Shown: positions 41,647-50,931, numbered from the stretch's first letter. The stretch is DNA of 64,000 nt from Microtetraspora fusca (GCF_001570365.1 NZ_BBYK01000054.1:113515-177514), one strand, 5' to 3'. Program-made: numbers and translations. The notes: generated by a model from the letters alone, not told the origin.

Positions 41647-44600
41647 ATGCACGCGCGCCTTCGAGGGGCGCTCACGGCCACCGCCGTGCTCGCCCTCGTG
41701 ATCACCGGCTTACCGGCGACGTCGGCCGCCTCCGCCTCGTCGTCCGCCTCGTCGGCGGCCGACGCGGTCACCGACGACTACTGCCTCGGCCAGTGCGCCG
41801 ACATCCTTCCTCCCGGCCAGAACGGCAACGCCACGCTGGTCGACATCCTCGGGAACCAGAGCGTCGGCACCCGCCCGGCGCACAGCTCCGACCAGCTCGG
41901 CAGGTACGCCGGGCTCATCTCCGGCTACACCGGCCTGACCGAGGACCAGATCGCGTCGTTCTTCAACGACGCCTCCTTCGGCGTGCCCGCCGGGCAGGTC
42001 GAGAGCACGGTCAGCCCCCGTTCGGACGTCACGATCGTCCGTGACAAGGCCACCGGCGTGCCGCACATCACCGGCACCACCCGCGAGGGCACCATGTTCG
42101 GCGCCGGGTACGCGGGCGCGCAGGACCGTCTGTGGGTCATGGACCTGATGCGGCACGTCGGCCGGGGCGACCTCACCCCGTTCGCCGGAGGCGCCCAGGG
42201 CAACCGGGAGCTGGAGCAGAGCGTCTGGCGTAACTCGCCCTACACCGAGGCGGATCTGCAGGCCCAGATCGACCGGGTGCGCGACTCCGGTCCACGCGGC
42301 GCCCAGCTCTACTCCGACGTGCGCAACTACATCGACGGCATCAACGCGTACATCGGCGTCTGCATGGCCAAGCGCAACTGCCCCGGCGAGTACGTCCTGA
42401 CCGGGCACCTCGACGCGATCACCAACAAGGGCGGCCCGGTCAACTTCACCATGACCGACCTGGTCGCGATCTCCGGCGTGATCGGCGGCCTGTTCGGCGG
42501 CGGCGGCGGAAACGAGATGCAGTCGGCCCTGGTCCGGGTCGCCGCGCGGGCCAAGTACGGCGCCGCGGTGGGCGACCAGGTCTGGGCGGCGTTCCGCGGC
42601 GAGAACGACCCCGAGACCGTGCTCACCCTCCACGCCGGCCAGAGCTTCCCCTCCGGAGCCGCGCCCGCCGGCACCACCGGCGTCGTGCTGCCCGATCCCT
42701 CGACCGCGCCGGTCGACATCGTCGAGAACCGGACCGGGACCGCCACCACCGCCACGACCGCCGCGAAGAGCCCCCTGAGCGGCCTCACCGTCGACAACGC
42801 CAAGCCCGGCATGTCGAACGCGATCGTCGTGTCGGCGGCCAAGTCGGCCACCGGCCACCCCGTCGCCGTCTTCGGCCCGCAGACCGGCTACTTCGCCCCG
42901 CAGTTGCTCATGCTGGAGGAGCTGAACGGCCCCGGCATCCGCGCGCGCGGCGCCGCGTTCGCCGGGATCAACCTGTACGTGCTGCTCGGCCGGGGCGCCG
43001 ACTATGCCTGGAGCGCCACGTCCAGCACGCAGGACATCACCGACACGTACGCGATCACGCTGTGCGACCCGAAGGGCGGGACGCCCACCACGGCCTCCGA
43101 CCACTACCTGTACCGCGGCGCCTGCACGGCGATGGAGACGCTGCGCAAGAAGAACTCCTGGAAGCCGAACACGGCCGACTCCACCGGGGCCGGGTCGTAC
43201 GAGCTGGTGGCCAAGCGCACGAAGTACGGCCTGGTGACGTGGCGCGGCACCGTGGACGGGGTGCCGACCGCCTTCACGGCGCTTCGCTCGACCTACCGGC
43301 ACGAGCCCGACTCGGCGGTCGGCTTCCAGATGTTCAACGACCCCGCCGAGATGGGGTCGGCCGCCGCGTTCCAGAACTCCGCCGCCAACATCGGCTTCGC
43401 GTTCAACTGGTTCTACGTGAACTCGACCGACTCGGCGTACTTCATGTCCGGGAGCAGCCCGGTGCGCTCGGCGGTCGCCGATCCGAACCTGCCGATGGTC
43501 GCGGACGCCGCGCACGAGTGGGCCGGGTACGACCCGGACGCCAACAGCGCGACGTACGCGGCGGCGAGCACCCACCCGCAGGCGGTCAACCAGGACTACT
43601 TCGTGAGCTGGAACAACAAGCAGGCCAAGGACTACGCGGCGGCCGACGGCAACTTCAGCTTCGGCTCCGTCCACCGGGCGGACCTGCTGGACGCGCCGGT
43701 GAAGGCCGCGCTCGCCTCGGGCACCCTCGACCGGGCCGGCACCGTGAAGATCATGGCGAACGCCGCGATCACGGACCTGCGCGGCTGGAAGGTCCTGCCC
43801 AACCTGCTCCGCGTGATCAACAACACCGATGTGAGCGACCCCGCGCTCGCCTCGGCCGTCTCCAAGCTGTCCGCCTGGGCCTCCGCCGGAGCCCGCCGCG
43901 CCGAGACCTCACCGGGCAGCAAGACGTACGCGCACGCCGACGCGATCCGCGTCTTCGACGCCTGGTGGCCCAAGCTGGTGCGGGCGCAGTTCCGGTCCGG
44001 CCTCGGCGACGGGCTCTACCGATCGCTGGTCGACGCCCTGCAGATCAACGAGTCGCCGTCCGGGCGGCAGCAGGGCGACACCTCCACCCTCGCCACGTCG
44101 GCGAACGAGGCCCAGACGCACAAGGGCTCCTCGTTCCAGTACGGCTGGTGGGGCTACGTCGACAAGGACATCAGGAACGTGCTGGGTGACACCGTCCAAG
44201 GGGCGCTCCCGGCCCGGTACTGCGGGGCCACCGTGCAGGCGTGCCGTACGGTCCTGCTGGACAGCCTGTCCGCGGCGCTCGCGGAGACGGCGGCGGTCAC
44301 CTACCCGGCCGACGACGTCTGCTCCGCGGGCGACCAGTGGTGCGCCGACGCGGTGCGGCAGTCGCCGCTCGGCGGGGTCAAGCAGGACCTGATCTCCTGG
44401 CAGAACCGGCCCACCTACCAGCAGGCGGTCTCCTTCCCGGCCCGGCGCGGTGACAACGTCGCCAACCTGGCCGCTCGGGCCTCGGTGAGCGCGTCGAGCA
44501 AGGAGAGCTTCCTCTACCCGCCCGCCAACGCGAACGACGGCGACCGCTCCACCCGCTGGTCCAGCGCGTTCAGCGACAACCAGTACTTCCAGGCGGACCT

Positions 44601-44847
44601 CGGGGCGGTCACGACCGTCGCCCGGGTGATCCTGCGCTGGGAGGCGGCGTACGGCAAGGCGTACCGGATCCAGACGTCGACCGACGGGAGCACCTGGACC
44701 ACGGTCTACTCGACCACGACCGGCGACGGCGGCGTGGACAACGTCGCCTTCGCCCCGGTGAGCGCGCGCTACGTCCGCATGCAGGGCGTCACGCGGGCCA
44801 CGTCCTACGGCTACTCGCTCTACGAGTTCGAGGTGTACGGCCGGTAG
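41647..44847 (+). CDS. Secreted penicillin acylase-family hydrolase with C-terminal F5/8 type C domain
   Basis: A 1066-residue exported Ntn hydrolase. A Sec signal peptide (about residues 1-28, RLRGALTATAVLALVITGLPATSAASA) precedes an alpha chain with RDKATGVPHITGTTREGTMFGAGYAGAQDRLWVMDLMRH. The expected beta-chain nucleophile is Ser390 in KPGMSNAIVVSAA, exposed by self-cleavage in this family. A later block ends about residue 935, and the last 120 or so residues form a discoidin/F5-8C carbohydrate-binding domain (NANDGDRSTRWSSAFSDNQ, FQADLGAVTTVARVILRW). Relatives deacylate beta-lactams, acyl-homoserine lactones or lipopeptides; the substrate here is not known. It stands alone behind its own promoter. 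Confidence 0.88.
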   Translation: MHARLRGALTATAVLALVITGLPATSAASASSSASSAADAVTDDYCLGQCADILPPGQNGNATLVDILGNQSVGTRPAHSSDQLGRYAGLISGYTGLTEDQIASFFNDASFGVPAGQVESTVSPRSDVTIVRDKATGVPHITGTTREGTMFGAGYAGAQDRLWVMDLMRHVGRGDLTPFAGGAQGNRELEQSVWRNSPYTEADLQAQIDRVRDSGPRGAQLYSDVRNYIDGINAYIGVCMAKRNCPGEYVLTGHLDAITNKGGPVNFTMTDLVAISGVIGGLFGGGGGNEMQSALVRVAARAKYGAAVGDQVWAAFRGENDPETVLTLHAGQSFPSGAAPAGTTGVVLPDPSTAPVDIVENRTGTATTATTAAKSPLSGLTVDNAKPGMSNAIVVSAAKSATGHPVAVFGPQTGYFAPQLLMLEELNGPGIRARGAAFAGINLYVLLGRGADYAWSATSSTQDITDTYAITLCDPKGGTPTTASDHYLYRGACTAMETLRKKNSWKPNTADSTGAGSYELVAKRTKYGLVTWRGTVDGVPTAFTALRSTYRHEPDSAVGFQMFNDPAEMGSAAAFQNSAANIGFAFNWFYVNSTDSAYFMSGSSPVRSAVADPNLPMVADAAHEWAGYDPDANSATYAAASTHPQAVNQDYFVSWNNKQAKDYAAADGNFSFGSVHRADLLDAPVKAALASGTLDRAGTVKIMANAAITDLRGWKVLPNLLRVINNTDVSDPALASAVSKLSAWASAGARRAETSPGSKTYAHADAIRVFDAWWPKLVRAQFRSGLGDGLYRSLVDALQINESPSGRQQGDTSTLATSANEAQTHKGSSFQYGWWGYVDKDIRNVLGDTVQGALPARYCGATVQACRTVLLDSLSAALAETAAVTYPADDVCSAGDQWCADAVRQSPLGGVKQDLISWQNRPTYQQAVSFPARRGDNVANLAARASVSASSKESFLYPPANANDGDRSTRWSSAFSDNQYFQADLGAVTTVARVILRWEAAYGKAYRIQTSTDGSTWTTVYSTTTGDGGVDNVAFAPVSARYVRMQGVTRATSYGYSLYEFEVYGR

Positions 44848-45035
44848 GCCGCGGAGCCGCCCCGGCCCCTCCCGAGACGGTGCGGAGGGCCGGGGCGGCA
44901 CCGCGTTCCCCGGGTGAACGTTTCACCCCGTGGCCGGGGCGGGTCACCAGGTCACCGCCCTTCGGGCCGGGACGGCGTGACGCGCGTGAGAACCGGGGCT
45001 GGTCGTGGAACGCGCCAGGCCCGTACTCTCCGGCC

Positions 45036-46550
45036 ATGGCCTGGAGGACCCGCGTCCCTGACCGTCCCGTGGACTCCGCCGCCCCCCGGAGGCGCTCGCC
45101 GCTCGCGTTCCCGGCCGTCCGCCGGATGCTCGCGGCCGTGCCGCCGCCGGGCCGGTGGCCGCGCCACGCCGTCGCGCTGGCCGCCGGATGCGCCGTCGCC
45201 GTCGCGGTGTACTCCCTCCACGGGCTGACGAAGCTGCGCAACTTCCGCACCGGCACGTACGATCTGACGATCTTCGATCAGACGGTGCGCGGCTACGCCC
45301 ACTTCCGGCCGCCCGTCGTGCCGCTCCTGGGTGTCACCCTGGATCGGGGGACGGACTACCTCCAGCTCGCCGACCACTTCTCGCCGATCCTGGCGTTGCT
45401 CGCCCCGCTGTACTGGCTGCACGACGGTCCCGCGACGCTCATCGTGGCGCAGGCCGTCCTGTTCGCGCTGGCCGTCCCGTTCCTGTGGGCCTTCACCCGC
45501 CGCCGGCTCGGTACCGCTCCCGCCTATCTGGCCGTGGTCGCGTACGCGCTGTCCTGGCCGATCGCGCAGACCGTCAGCGTGGAGTTCCACGAGGTCGCGT
45601 TCGTCCCCGTCCTGACCGCCGCGGCGATCGAGCGGCTGGACGCGGAGAGGCGGATCCCCGGTCTCCTCGCGCTGGCCGGCCTGCTGCTGACCAAGGAGGA
45701 CGCCGGGCTGATCGTGGCGGGCGTCGGCGCCTGGCTGTTCCTCACCCGGAAACGACGCCTCGGCGTGGCCGTCGTCGTCGGGGGCGTGGCCGCGATGGAG
45801 GTCACCCGCAAGGTGCTGATCCCGCTGGCGGGCGGCCGGGCGGACGAGCGCTGGTACTTCTCCCAGCTCGGCGCGGACCTGCCCGACGTGCTGCGCACGG
45901 CCGTGACCGACCCGCTGCGCGTCCTCGGCGTGCTGACCGCCGACCAGGTCAAGCTGGACACGACCGCGCTGCTGCTGTGGCCGACGCTGTTCCTCTGCCT
46001 CCTGTCGCCGATCGCGCTGGCGGCGCTGCCGCACATCGCCGAGCGGATGCTGTCCGACGCGCCCAACTGGTGGTCCACCGCCTGGCACTACGACGCGTTC
46101 ACCGTCGCGATCCTTTTCCTCGCCGGGGTGGACGGCACGGCACGTCTGATCCGGTTGCTGCGCCGGAAGGAGCGGTTCGCGGAGCCGGAACGGTTCGGCC
46201 TGGTGTGGTCCGTCGCGATCTGCGCCGTCGCGCTCACCCTGGTGCCGCCCCGTCCCTTCGGCGAGCTGCTCCGTCCGGACTTCTACGCCGCGGACGCCCG
46301 GGCGGCGGCGCGGCAGGAGGCGCTCGCGCTGGTCCCCGACGGCGTGGTGGTGGAGGCGAGCAACGACTTCGGCCCCCACCTGTCCGGCCGCGACACGGTC
46401 CTGTGGTGGGACTACCGCCACCGGGGGACCCCGTGGATCATCGCGTCGGCCGGACAGGACCTGCGCGGCGTGATCGACGACTACGTGCGGGACGGCTACC
46501 GGCTGCTCTTCGACCGGGAGGACATCGTCGTCCTGCGCCTCGGCGGATAG
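45036..46550 (+). CDS. DUF2079 polytopic membrane protein
   Basis: A 504-residue protein with around ten hydrophobic helices and the DUF2079 signature GTYDLTIFDQTVRGYAHF plus LADHFSPILALLAPLYWL. The family is thought to be related to membrane glycosyltransferases of the GT-C type, but function is unproven. ATG 45036 is preceded by TACTCT (45024-45029) with 6 bases between, and no Shine-Dalgarno sequence, suggesting a leaderless mRNA. The open frame extends upstream into unconserved sequence. The neighbouring acylase ends 188 bases earlier on the same strand. Confidence 0.83.
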   Translation: MAWRTRVPDRPVDSAAPRRRSPLAFPAVRRMLAAVPPPGRWPRHAVALAAGCAVAVAVYSLHGLTKLRNFRTGTYDLTIFDQTVRGYAHFRPPVVPLLGVTLDRGTDYLQLADHFSPILALLAPLYWLHDGPATLIVAQAVLFALAVPFLWAFTRRRLGTAPAYLAVVAYALSWPIAQTVSVEFHEVAFVPVLTAAAIERLDAERRIPGLLALAGLLLTKEDAGLIVAGVGAWLFLTRKRRLGVAVVVGGVAAMEVTRKVLIPLAGGRADERWYFSQLGADLPDVLRTAVTDPLRVLGVLTADQVKLDTTALLLWPTLFLCLLSPIALAALPHIAERMLSDAPNWWSTAWHYDAFTVAILFLAGVDGTARLIRLLRRKERFAEPERFGLVWSVAICAVALTLVPPRPFGELLRPDFYAADARAAARQEALALVPDGVVVEASNDFGPHLSGRDTVLWWDYRHRGTPWIIASAGQDLRGVIDDYVRDGYRLLFDREDIVVLRLGG

Positions 46551-46567
46551 CCGGAGGCGGTGTGCCG

Positions 46568-46597
46568 CGCGCCCCGCGTGAGCCGTACGGGGGCGCG
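46568..46597 (+). terminator. Terminator between convergent DUF2079 and Uma2 genes
   Basis: CGCGCCCC (46568-46575) pairs with GGGGCGCG (46590-46597) around a 14-base loop, between two convergent stop codons. Confidence 0.55.
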
Positions 46598-46601
46598 TCG
46601 G

Positions 46602-47258
46602 TCAGAAGCGGTCGATCTCGGTGAGGTCGATGTCGATCTCGAAGGGCAGCGAGACCTTGAGCCGGTCGTGATGGATGCCGGTGAGGAAGTAAGCCGAGGT
46701 CCCGGGGTCGATCTCGTAGACGTAGACGGCGGGCCGGCCCTTCTGGTTCTCCACCCGCCAGAAGTGCGGGACGCCCGCCTCGGCGTACAGCACCGGCTTG
46801 CGCTTGCGGTCGCGGACCTCGGACTCGGGCGAGACGACCTCGACCACCAGAACCGCGTCGGCCGCCTGGTAGGCGGTCTGCTCGTCCTCCTGCTCCGCTT
46901 CGGCACGGATGACGGTCACGTCGGGCTCCGGCCGCTGGCGCGAGTCGAGGACCAGGCTCATCTCGCGCCGGACCCGTAGCTCGCGCGGAGCGACTCCGCG
47001 CAGAGCGTTCTCCAGAAGGGACACGGCACGTGAGTGGAAGGAGGTCTGAGGGCTCACGAAGACCAAGCTTCCGTCAATCAACTCTGTGTGCGCAGGCAAA
47101 TCCGGAATGTGATCGAGGTCCGTGGCCGTGTAGCCCTTGAGTGGCGGGAAAACCCAGCCGGGCAGCTCCGATGAGTCGCTCATGACGTCGCTCCGTGCCT
47201 CTGCCTCCGCCGCTGGTGTCGTCTCCGCCGTCTCTGTCTCCACTACCGCTGCCGTCAT
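46602..47258 (-). CDS. Uma2-family (DUF820) putative restriction-like endonuclease
   Basis: A 218-residue protein of the Uma2 family, with a PD-(D/E)XK nuclease-like core: LIDGSLVFVSPQTSFHSRA, REMSLVLDSRQRPEPDVTVI, VLVVEVVSPESEVRDRKRKPVLYAEAGVPHFW. The Asp of PEPD, the Glu of VVEVVSP and the Lys of DRKRK would form the active site. These genes are abundant in actinobacteria and cyanobacteria and their role is unknown. ATG 47258 lies 6 bases after TACGAT (minus strand 47270-47265), so the mRNA may be leaderless. ATG 47183, with GGAG upstream, is an alternative that removes 25 unconserved residues. Confidence 0.82.
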   Translation of the reverse strand: MTAAVVETETAETTPAAEAEARSDVMSDSSELPGWVFPPLKGYTATDLDHIPDLPAHTELIDGSLVFVSPQTSFHSRAVSLLENALRGVAPRELRVRREMSLVLDSRQRPEPDVTVIRAEAEQEDEQTAYQAADAVLVVEVVSPESEVRDRKRKPVLYAEAGVPHFWRVENQKGRPAVYVYEIDPGTSAYFLTGIHHDRLKVSLPFEIDIDLTEIDRF

Positions 47259-47311
47259 GCGCACATCGTAACCAGCCGGTCGCGGTGAGGGGCGGGTTCG
47301 TCCGGGTTGTG

Positions 47312-48619
47312 TCAGGTGGCCGCGGGCTGCTCCGCGCGGCGGGCGCGTTCGGCGAGGGCGTGCTCGTCGGTGCGCGCGTCGTAGCGGCGGAAGCGGGGCA
47401 GCGCGGCCGCCATCGCGGCCACCGCGCCCACGCACAGCAGGCCGCCGAACCCCAGCGAGAACCGGCTGCCGCCCCAGCCGGCCAGCGTCCCGGCGCGCAC
47501 GTCGCCGAGCATCGGGCCGGTCGAGTAGGAGAGCAGCTCGATCCCGGCGAGGCGGCCGCGGTACTCGTCGGGGATGGTCTGGTTCCAGATCGTGCCGCGG
47601 AAGAGGCCGCTCACCATGTCCGCGCCGCCCGCGACGGCGAGGAACAGGAAGACCAGCCACACGTTCGGCATGAGCGCCGCGATCGCCACCGAGACACCCC
47701 ACAGCGCGGCCGACACGATCACGGCCATCCCGTGCCGATGCACGTGGGCGGTCCAGCCGGAGGTCAGCGAGGCGACCACCGAGCCGACCCCTCCGGCGGC
47801 GTACAGCAGGCCGAGCGCCTGCGGCGTCCCCAGGTCGTCGGCGAGGAAGGGGAACAGCGCGGTCGAGCTGGCGAACGCCATCGCGGCGATGTCGACAAGG
47901 TAGGTGCCCATCAGGTCGGGGCGCCGGACGGCGTAGCGGACGCCCTCGGCCAGCGACCGCAGCGAGGCGGGGGAGGCGTCCTTGGGCCGCGCCACGGGAC
48001 GCACCCGCACCAGCAGCGCCAGCGAGATCAGGAACGAGGCCACGTCGACGCCGTACGACGTGGCGGTGCCGAGCGCGATGACGGCCAGCCCGCCGACGGC
48101 GGGGCCGACGATGACCGCGCTGTTGCGCACGAGGCCCTGCAACGCGAACGCGGCGGTCATCTGGTCGAGCTTGACCACCCGGTTGACCATCGCCTGCTCG
48201 CTCGGGCCGCGTACGCTGGCGAACCCGGCGGACAGGGCGCCCGCGACGTAGAGGACCCATACCTGCGGATGGGGCAGCAGGGCGTTGACCAGCAGGATGC
48301 CGGTCGTGACGCAGAGCCCCAGCTCGGAGTAGATCACGATCTTGCGCCGGTCGAGCGCGTCGGCGATCGCACCGCCCCACAGCCCGCAGACCACCATCGG
48401 CACGAACTCGGCCATGCTCACCAGACCGACCGCGAGCGGCGACCCGGTGAGCTGCTTCACCTGGTACGGCACGGCCACCATGGTGAACAGGGTGCCGAGC
48501 ATGGTGATCATGCCGGAGCCGAGCAGGAGGCGGAAGTCGCGAGACTCGCGCAGCGGGGTGACGTCGACGCGCATCCGGCGGGCCAGCGCCCTCAGCGATC
48601 GATCCGAGCGTTCAGACAC
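47312..48619 (-). CDS. MFS transporter, EntS-like (MFS_3) exporter
   Basis: A 435-residue membrane protein with about twelve helices. The TM2-TM3 loop motif appears as GLWGGAIADALDRRKIVIYSE, typical of the enterobactin-exporter-like subgroup, and NRVVKLDQMTAAFALQGLVRNSAVIVGPAVGG matches its central region. Substrate unknown. GTG 48619 sits 8 bases after a -10-like GAATAT and lacks a ribosome site, so a leaderless transcript is likely. The Uma2 gene follows on the same strand after 53 bases but seems to have its own promoter. Confidence 0.87.
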   Translation of the reverse strand: MSERSDRSLRALARRMRVDVTPLRESRDFRLLLGSGMITMLGTLFTMVAVPYQVKQLTGSPLAVGLVSMAEFVPMVVCGLWGGAIADALDRRKIVIYSELGLCVTTGILLVNALLPHPQVWVLYVAGALSAGFASVRGPSEQAMVNRVVKLDQMTAAFALQGLVRNSAVIVGPAVGGLAVIALGTATSYGVDVASFLISLALLVRVRPVARPKDASPASLRSLAEGVRYAVRRPDLMGTYLVDIAAMAFASSTALFPFLADDLGTPQALGLLYAAGGVGSVVASLTSGWTAHVHRHGMAVIVSAALWGVSVAIAALMPNVWLVFLFLAVAGGADMVSGLFRGTIWNQTIPDEYRGRLAGIELLSYSTGPMLGDVRAGTLAGWGGSRFSLGFGGLLCVGAVAAMAAALPRFRRYDARTDEHALAERARRAEQPAAT

Positions 48620-48627
48620 GGACGGCC

Positions 48628-48656
48628 ATATTCACCGACCGCGGACCGCCGGGCAA
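48628..48656 (-). promoter_or_regulatory. Minus-strand promoter of the EntS-like transporter gene
   Basis: On the minus strand TTGCCC (48656-48651) and GAATAT (48633-48628) have a 17-base spacer, and the GTG start follows 8 bases later. Confidence 0.55.
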
Positions 48657-48680
48657 TCGGTTTTTCGGGCGCAGGCGGTG

Positions 48681-48717
48681 GGGCGCGGTCCCTCCGGGGC
48701 ACCGGGGGACCGCGCCC
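48681..48717 (-). terminator. Hairpin after the NTF2-like gene
   Basis: GGGCGCGGTCCC (48681-48692) pairs perfectly with 48706-48717, and CCGG/CCGG pair inside. It lies directly after the minus-strand stop of the NTF2-like gene. No T-run follows on that strand. Confidence 0.6.
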
Positions 48718-48722
48718 GCCGC

Positions 48723-49091
48723 TCACATCGCGGGCACCTTGTCGAGGAAGCCGTGCACGTCGCGGATGCGGCCGTCGGCGTCCAGCGCGGCGACGTCGAA
48801 GCCGATCACGACCGGCTCGGCGGCCCCCTCCGGAGCCAGGTGCCAGGTGAACCGCACGAGGTCGTGGTGGCCGTCCAGCACCTCGCCACGGCTGAACACG
48901 AAGCCGGGGAACATCCCCTGGGCACCCGCGATCACGGCGGCGATGGCGTCGTGGCCGCGCACGGCCGCCATCGGGTCGGTGTAGCCGCCGTCCTCGGCCC
49001 ACAGCTCCGCCACGGCCGCGGCCCGGGCGGCGGCGTCGGTCTCGTTCCAGGCGGCGATGTAGCGGTCGACCAGGGTGGAAAAGTCGCTCAC
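48723..49091 (-). CDS. NTF2-like / SnoaL-like small protein
   Basis: A 122-residue protein with the cone-shaped NTF2-like fold pattern: an N-terminal helix with YIAAWNETDAAARAAAVAELWAEDGGYTDP and a curved sheet with VRFTWHLAPEG and VVIGFDVAALDADGRIRDVHGF. Such proteins are small-molecule isomerases, hydrolases or binding proteins; the ligand here is unknown. GTG 49091 is the start. It lies downstream of an acyl-CoA ligase on the same strand, but two hairpins separate the genes. Confidence 0.8.
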   Translation of the reverse strand: MSDFSTLVDRYIAAWNETDAAARAAAVAELWAEDGGYTDPMAAVRGHDAIAAVIAGAQGMFPGFVFSRGEVLDGHHDLVRFTWHLAPEGAAEPVVIGFDVAALDADGRIRDVHGFLDKVPAM

Positions 49092-49174
49092 GGGGACTCC
49101 TCAGTTCGCGTGTCTTCGTTGACACCGGAAAGTTCCCACGACGCGGTGTGCCCCGTCGATTACCCGCGAGGTAA

Positions 49175-49200
49175 CCCGGCGCGCTACGAGGCGCGCCGGG
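49175..49200 (-). terminator. Hairpin after the acyl-CoA ligase gene
   Basis: CCCGGCGCGC (49175-49184) pairs perfectly with 49191-49200 around a 6-base loop. A smaller hairpin TTACC-N5-GGTAA (49160-49174) is adjoined to it. Both follow the minus-strand stop at 49209. Confidence 0.65.
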
Positions 49201-49208
49201 ATTCCGTG

Positions 49209-50873
49209 TCAGGAGCCGAGGACGCGGCGGCGCAGCGCGGTCTTGAGGATCTTGCCGCCCGGGTTGCGGGGCAGCTCCTCCTCCAGGAACCAGACCGTCG
49301 CCGGGACCTTGAACCCGGCGAGGCGTTCGCGCACGAAGTCCCGCAGCTCGTCCGCGGAGACGGCCGAGTCCGGCGCGCGCCGCACCACCGCGCCGACCTC
49401 CTCGCCCAGCTCGTCGTGCGGGACGCCGATCACCGCCACGTCGTCGACGCCGGGATGCTCGAACAGCGCGGCCTCGACCTCGGCGCAGTAGACGTTCTCG
49501 CCGCCCCTGATGACCATGTCCTTGGCCCGGTCGACGATATAGACGAAGCCCTCCTCGTCCACCCGGGCGAGGTCGCCGGTGTGCAGCCAGCCGTCCACGA
49601 AGGTCTGCGCGGTGGCCTCCGGCCGGTTCCAGTAGCCGCTGATCACGATCGGCCCGCGGATGCACAGCTCGCCGACCTCGCCCGGAGGCAGCTCCGCCCC
49701 TCCCGGATCGCAGATCTTGACGTCGTTGACGGCGAGCGGGAGGCCGATGCTGTCCGGCCGCGCCGCGTAGTCCGCGCCGCAGTTGTAGACGGCCAGCGCC
49801 GTCGTCTCGGTCATGCCGTACCCGTTGGCGGGCGCGCGGCCCGGCAGCAGCTCGGTGATGCGCTCCAGCAGCTTGGGCGGGGCAGGCGCGCCGCCGTAGG
49901 AGATGGAGGTCAGGGACGAGATGTCGTGGCGCTCCAGCGCGGGGTGGGCGAGGAGCTGCCACGCGTTGGTCGGCACGCCGGCGAGGGCGGTGACCCGCTC
50001 GCGCTCGATGGTTCGCAGCGCGCGTTCGGCGTCCCACTTGTACATGAGGGCGAGCGTGCCCCCGGTGAAGATCGTCGGGATCAGCACGGCGAAGCAGCCG
50101 GTCACGTGGAACAGCGGCACCGCGAGGAGCGTGACCCGTTTGGCCGAGGCCGTCTCCGCGGGGTCCTTCCCGGCGAGCAGCGTCGCGCGCATCATCGCGT
50201 ACGCCACGGTCATCGGCGCCTGGCCGAGGTTGCGGTGGGTGCCGAGCGCGCCCTTCGAGCGGCCGGTGGTCCCCGAGGTGTAGAAGATCGTGGCCGGGTC
50301 GTCGGGGCCGAGGTCGACCGGGGGCAGGGTCACGTCGGCCCGCACCTCGCCCATCACCTCGGCGAGGTTCGCCCCCGGCCCGCGTGCGACGATCACCGGT
50401 ATCCCGGGCCCGTCCGCCTCCGCGGCCCGCGCGGCGCGCTCGGCGTCGGCGATCAGCAGGCTCGCCCCCGAGTCGGCCAGGCCGTACGCGAGCTCCTGAC
50501 CGGTCCACCACGCGTTCAGCGGCACGGCGACCGCCCCGGCGGCCAGGATCGCGGAGAACGCGACCACCCATTCGGGATAGTTCCGCATCGCGAGAGCCAC
50601 CCGGTCGCCCGTGCGGACGCCGTAGTCCTCCACGAGCCGCCGCGCCAGGGTCGCCGCACGGCGGAAGTGCTCCTCGTAGGTGATCCGCTCGTCCTCATAG
50701 ATCAGGAAGACCTTCTCGCCCTGGAACCGGCTGTTCTCCAGCAGGTCCCGGAAGGTCCGGGGAGCGTGCTTCCACGCGCGGATCGTCGTCCCCGCTGCCT
50801 CCACCTCTTCCATCTCGAAGAGCTGGCCGGGCGCGGTGAGCTGAGCCTTTACCTGGTCGTGCGTCATAGCCAT
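49209..50873 (-). CDS. AMP-dependent acyl-CoA synthetase (fatty-acid-CoA ligase-like)
   Basis: A 554-residue class I adenylate-forming enzyme that should activate a carboxylic acid as an acyl-AMP and transfer it to CoA. Motifs are TIFYTSGTTGRSKGALGTH (P-loop), GYGMTETTALAVYNCG, GWLHTGDLARVDEEGFVYIVDRAKDM and the catalytic Lys in PRNPGGKILK. The chain-length preference cannot be read. ATG 50873 has GGAG 8 bases upstream (ATG 50867 is the alternative). A near-perfect 16-bp dyad lies about 43 bases upstream, suggesting control by an unlinked TetR-type repressor. Confidence 0.9.
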   Translation of the reverse strand: MAMTHDQVKAQLTAPGQLFEMEEVEAAGTTIRAWKHAPRTFRDLLENSRFQGEKVFLIYEDERITYEEHFRRAATLARRLVEDYGVRTGDRVALAMRNYPEWVVAFSAILAAGAVAVPLNAWWTGQELAYGLADSGASLLIADAERAARAAEADGPGIPVIVARGPGANLAEVMGEVRADVTLPPVDLGPDDPATIFYTSGTTGRSKGALGTHRNLGQAPMTVAYAMMRATLLAGKDPAETASAKRVTLLAVPLFHVTGCFAVLIPTIFTGGTLALMYKWDAERALRTIERERVTALAGVPTNAWQLLAHPALERHDISSLTSISYGGAPAPPKLLERITELLPGRAPANGYGMTETTALAVYNCGADYAARPDSIGLPLAVNDVKICDPGGAELPPGEVGELCIRGPIVISGYWNRPEATAQTFVDGWLHTGDLARVDEEGFVYIVDRAKDMVIRGGENVYCAEVEAALFEHPGVDDVAVIGVPHDELGEEVGAVVRRAPDSAVSADELRDFVRERLAGFKVPATVWFLEEELPRNPGGKILKTALRRRVLGS

Positions 50874-50915
50874 GGACTGCGCTCCAAGCCGCGATGGTAA
50901 CCGGAAAAATCACGA

Positions 50916-50931
50916 TACCGACCGGTAGGTA
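50916..50931 (-). promoter_or_regulatory. Candidate TetR-type operator of the acyl-CoA ligase gene
   Basis: TACCGACCGGTAGGTA (50916-50931) is symmetric at 14 of 16 positions. It lies in an AT-richer patch upstream of the ligase start and away from argC. Dyads of the form ACCGACCGGT are typical of TetR-family repressors of lipid genes; no TetR gene is in this window. Confidence 0.55.

Noticed and set aside
41710..43674. Minus-strand open frame opposite the acylase gene
   Set aside because: The plus-strand product has a signal peptide, Ntn nucleophile region and discoidin domain; the antisense frame has only low-complexity Gly/Val/Arg text.
46602..48380. A fused 592-codon minus-strand protein ending in the Uma2 domain
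   Set aside because: The upstream part is a shadow of the MFS gene on the same strand in another frame; the Uma2 protein starts at 47258 with its own -10-like box.
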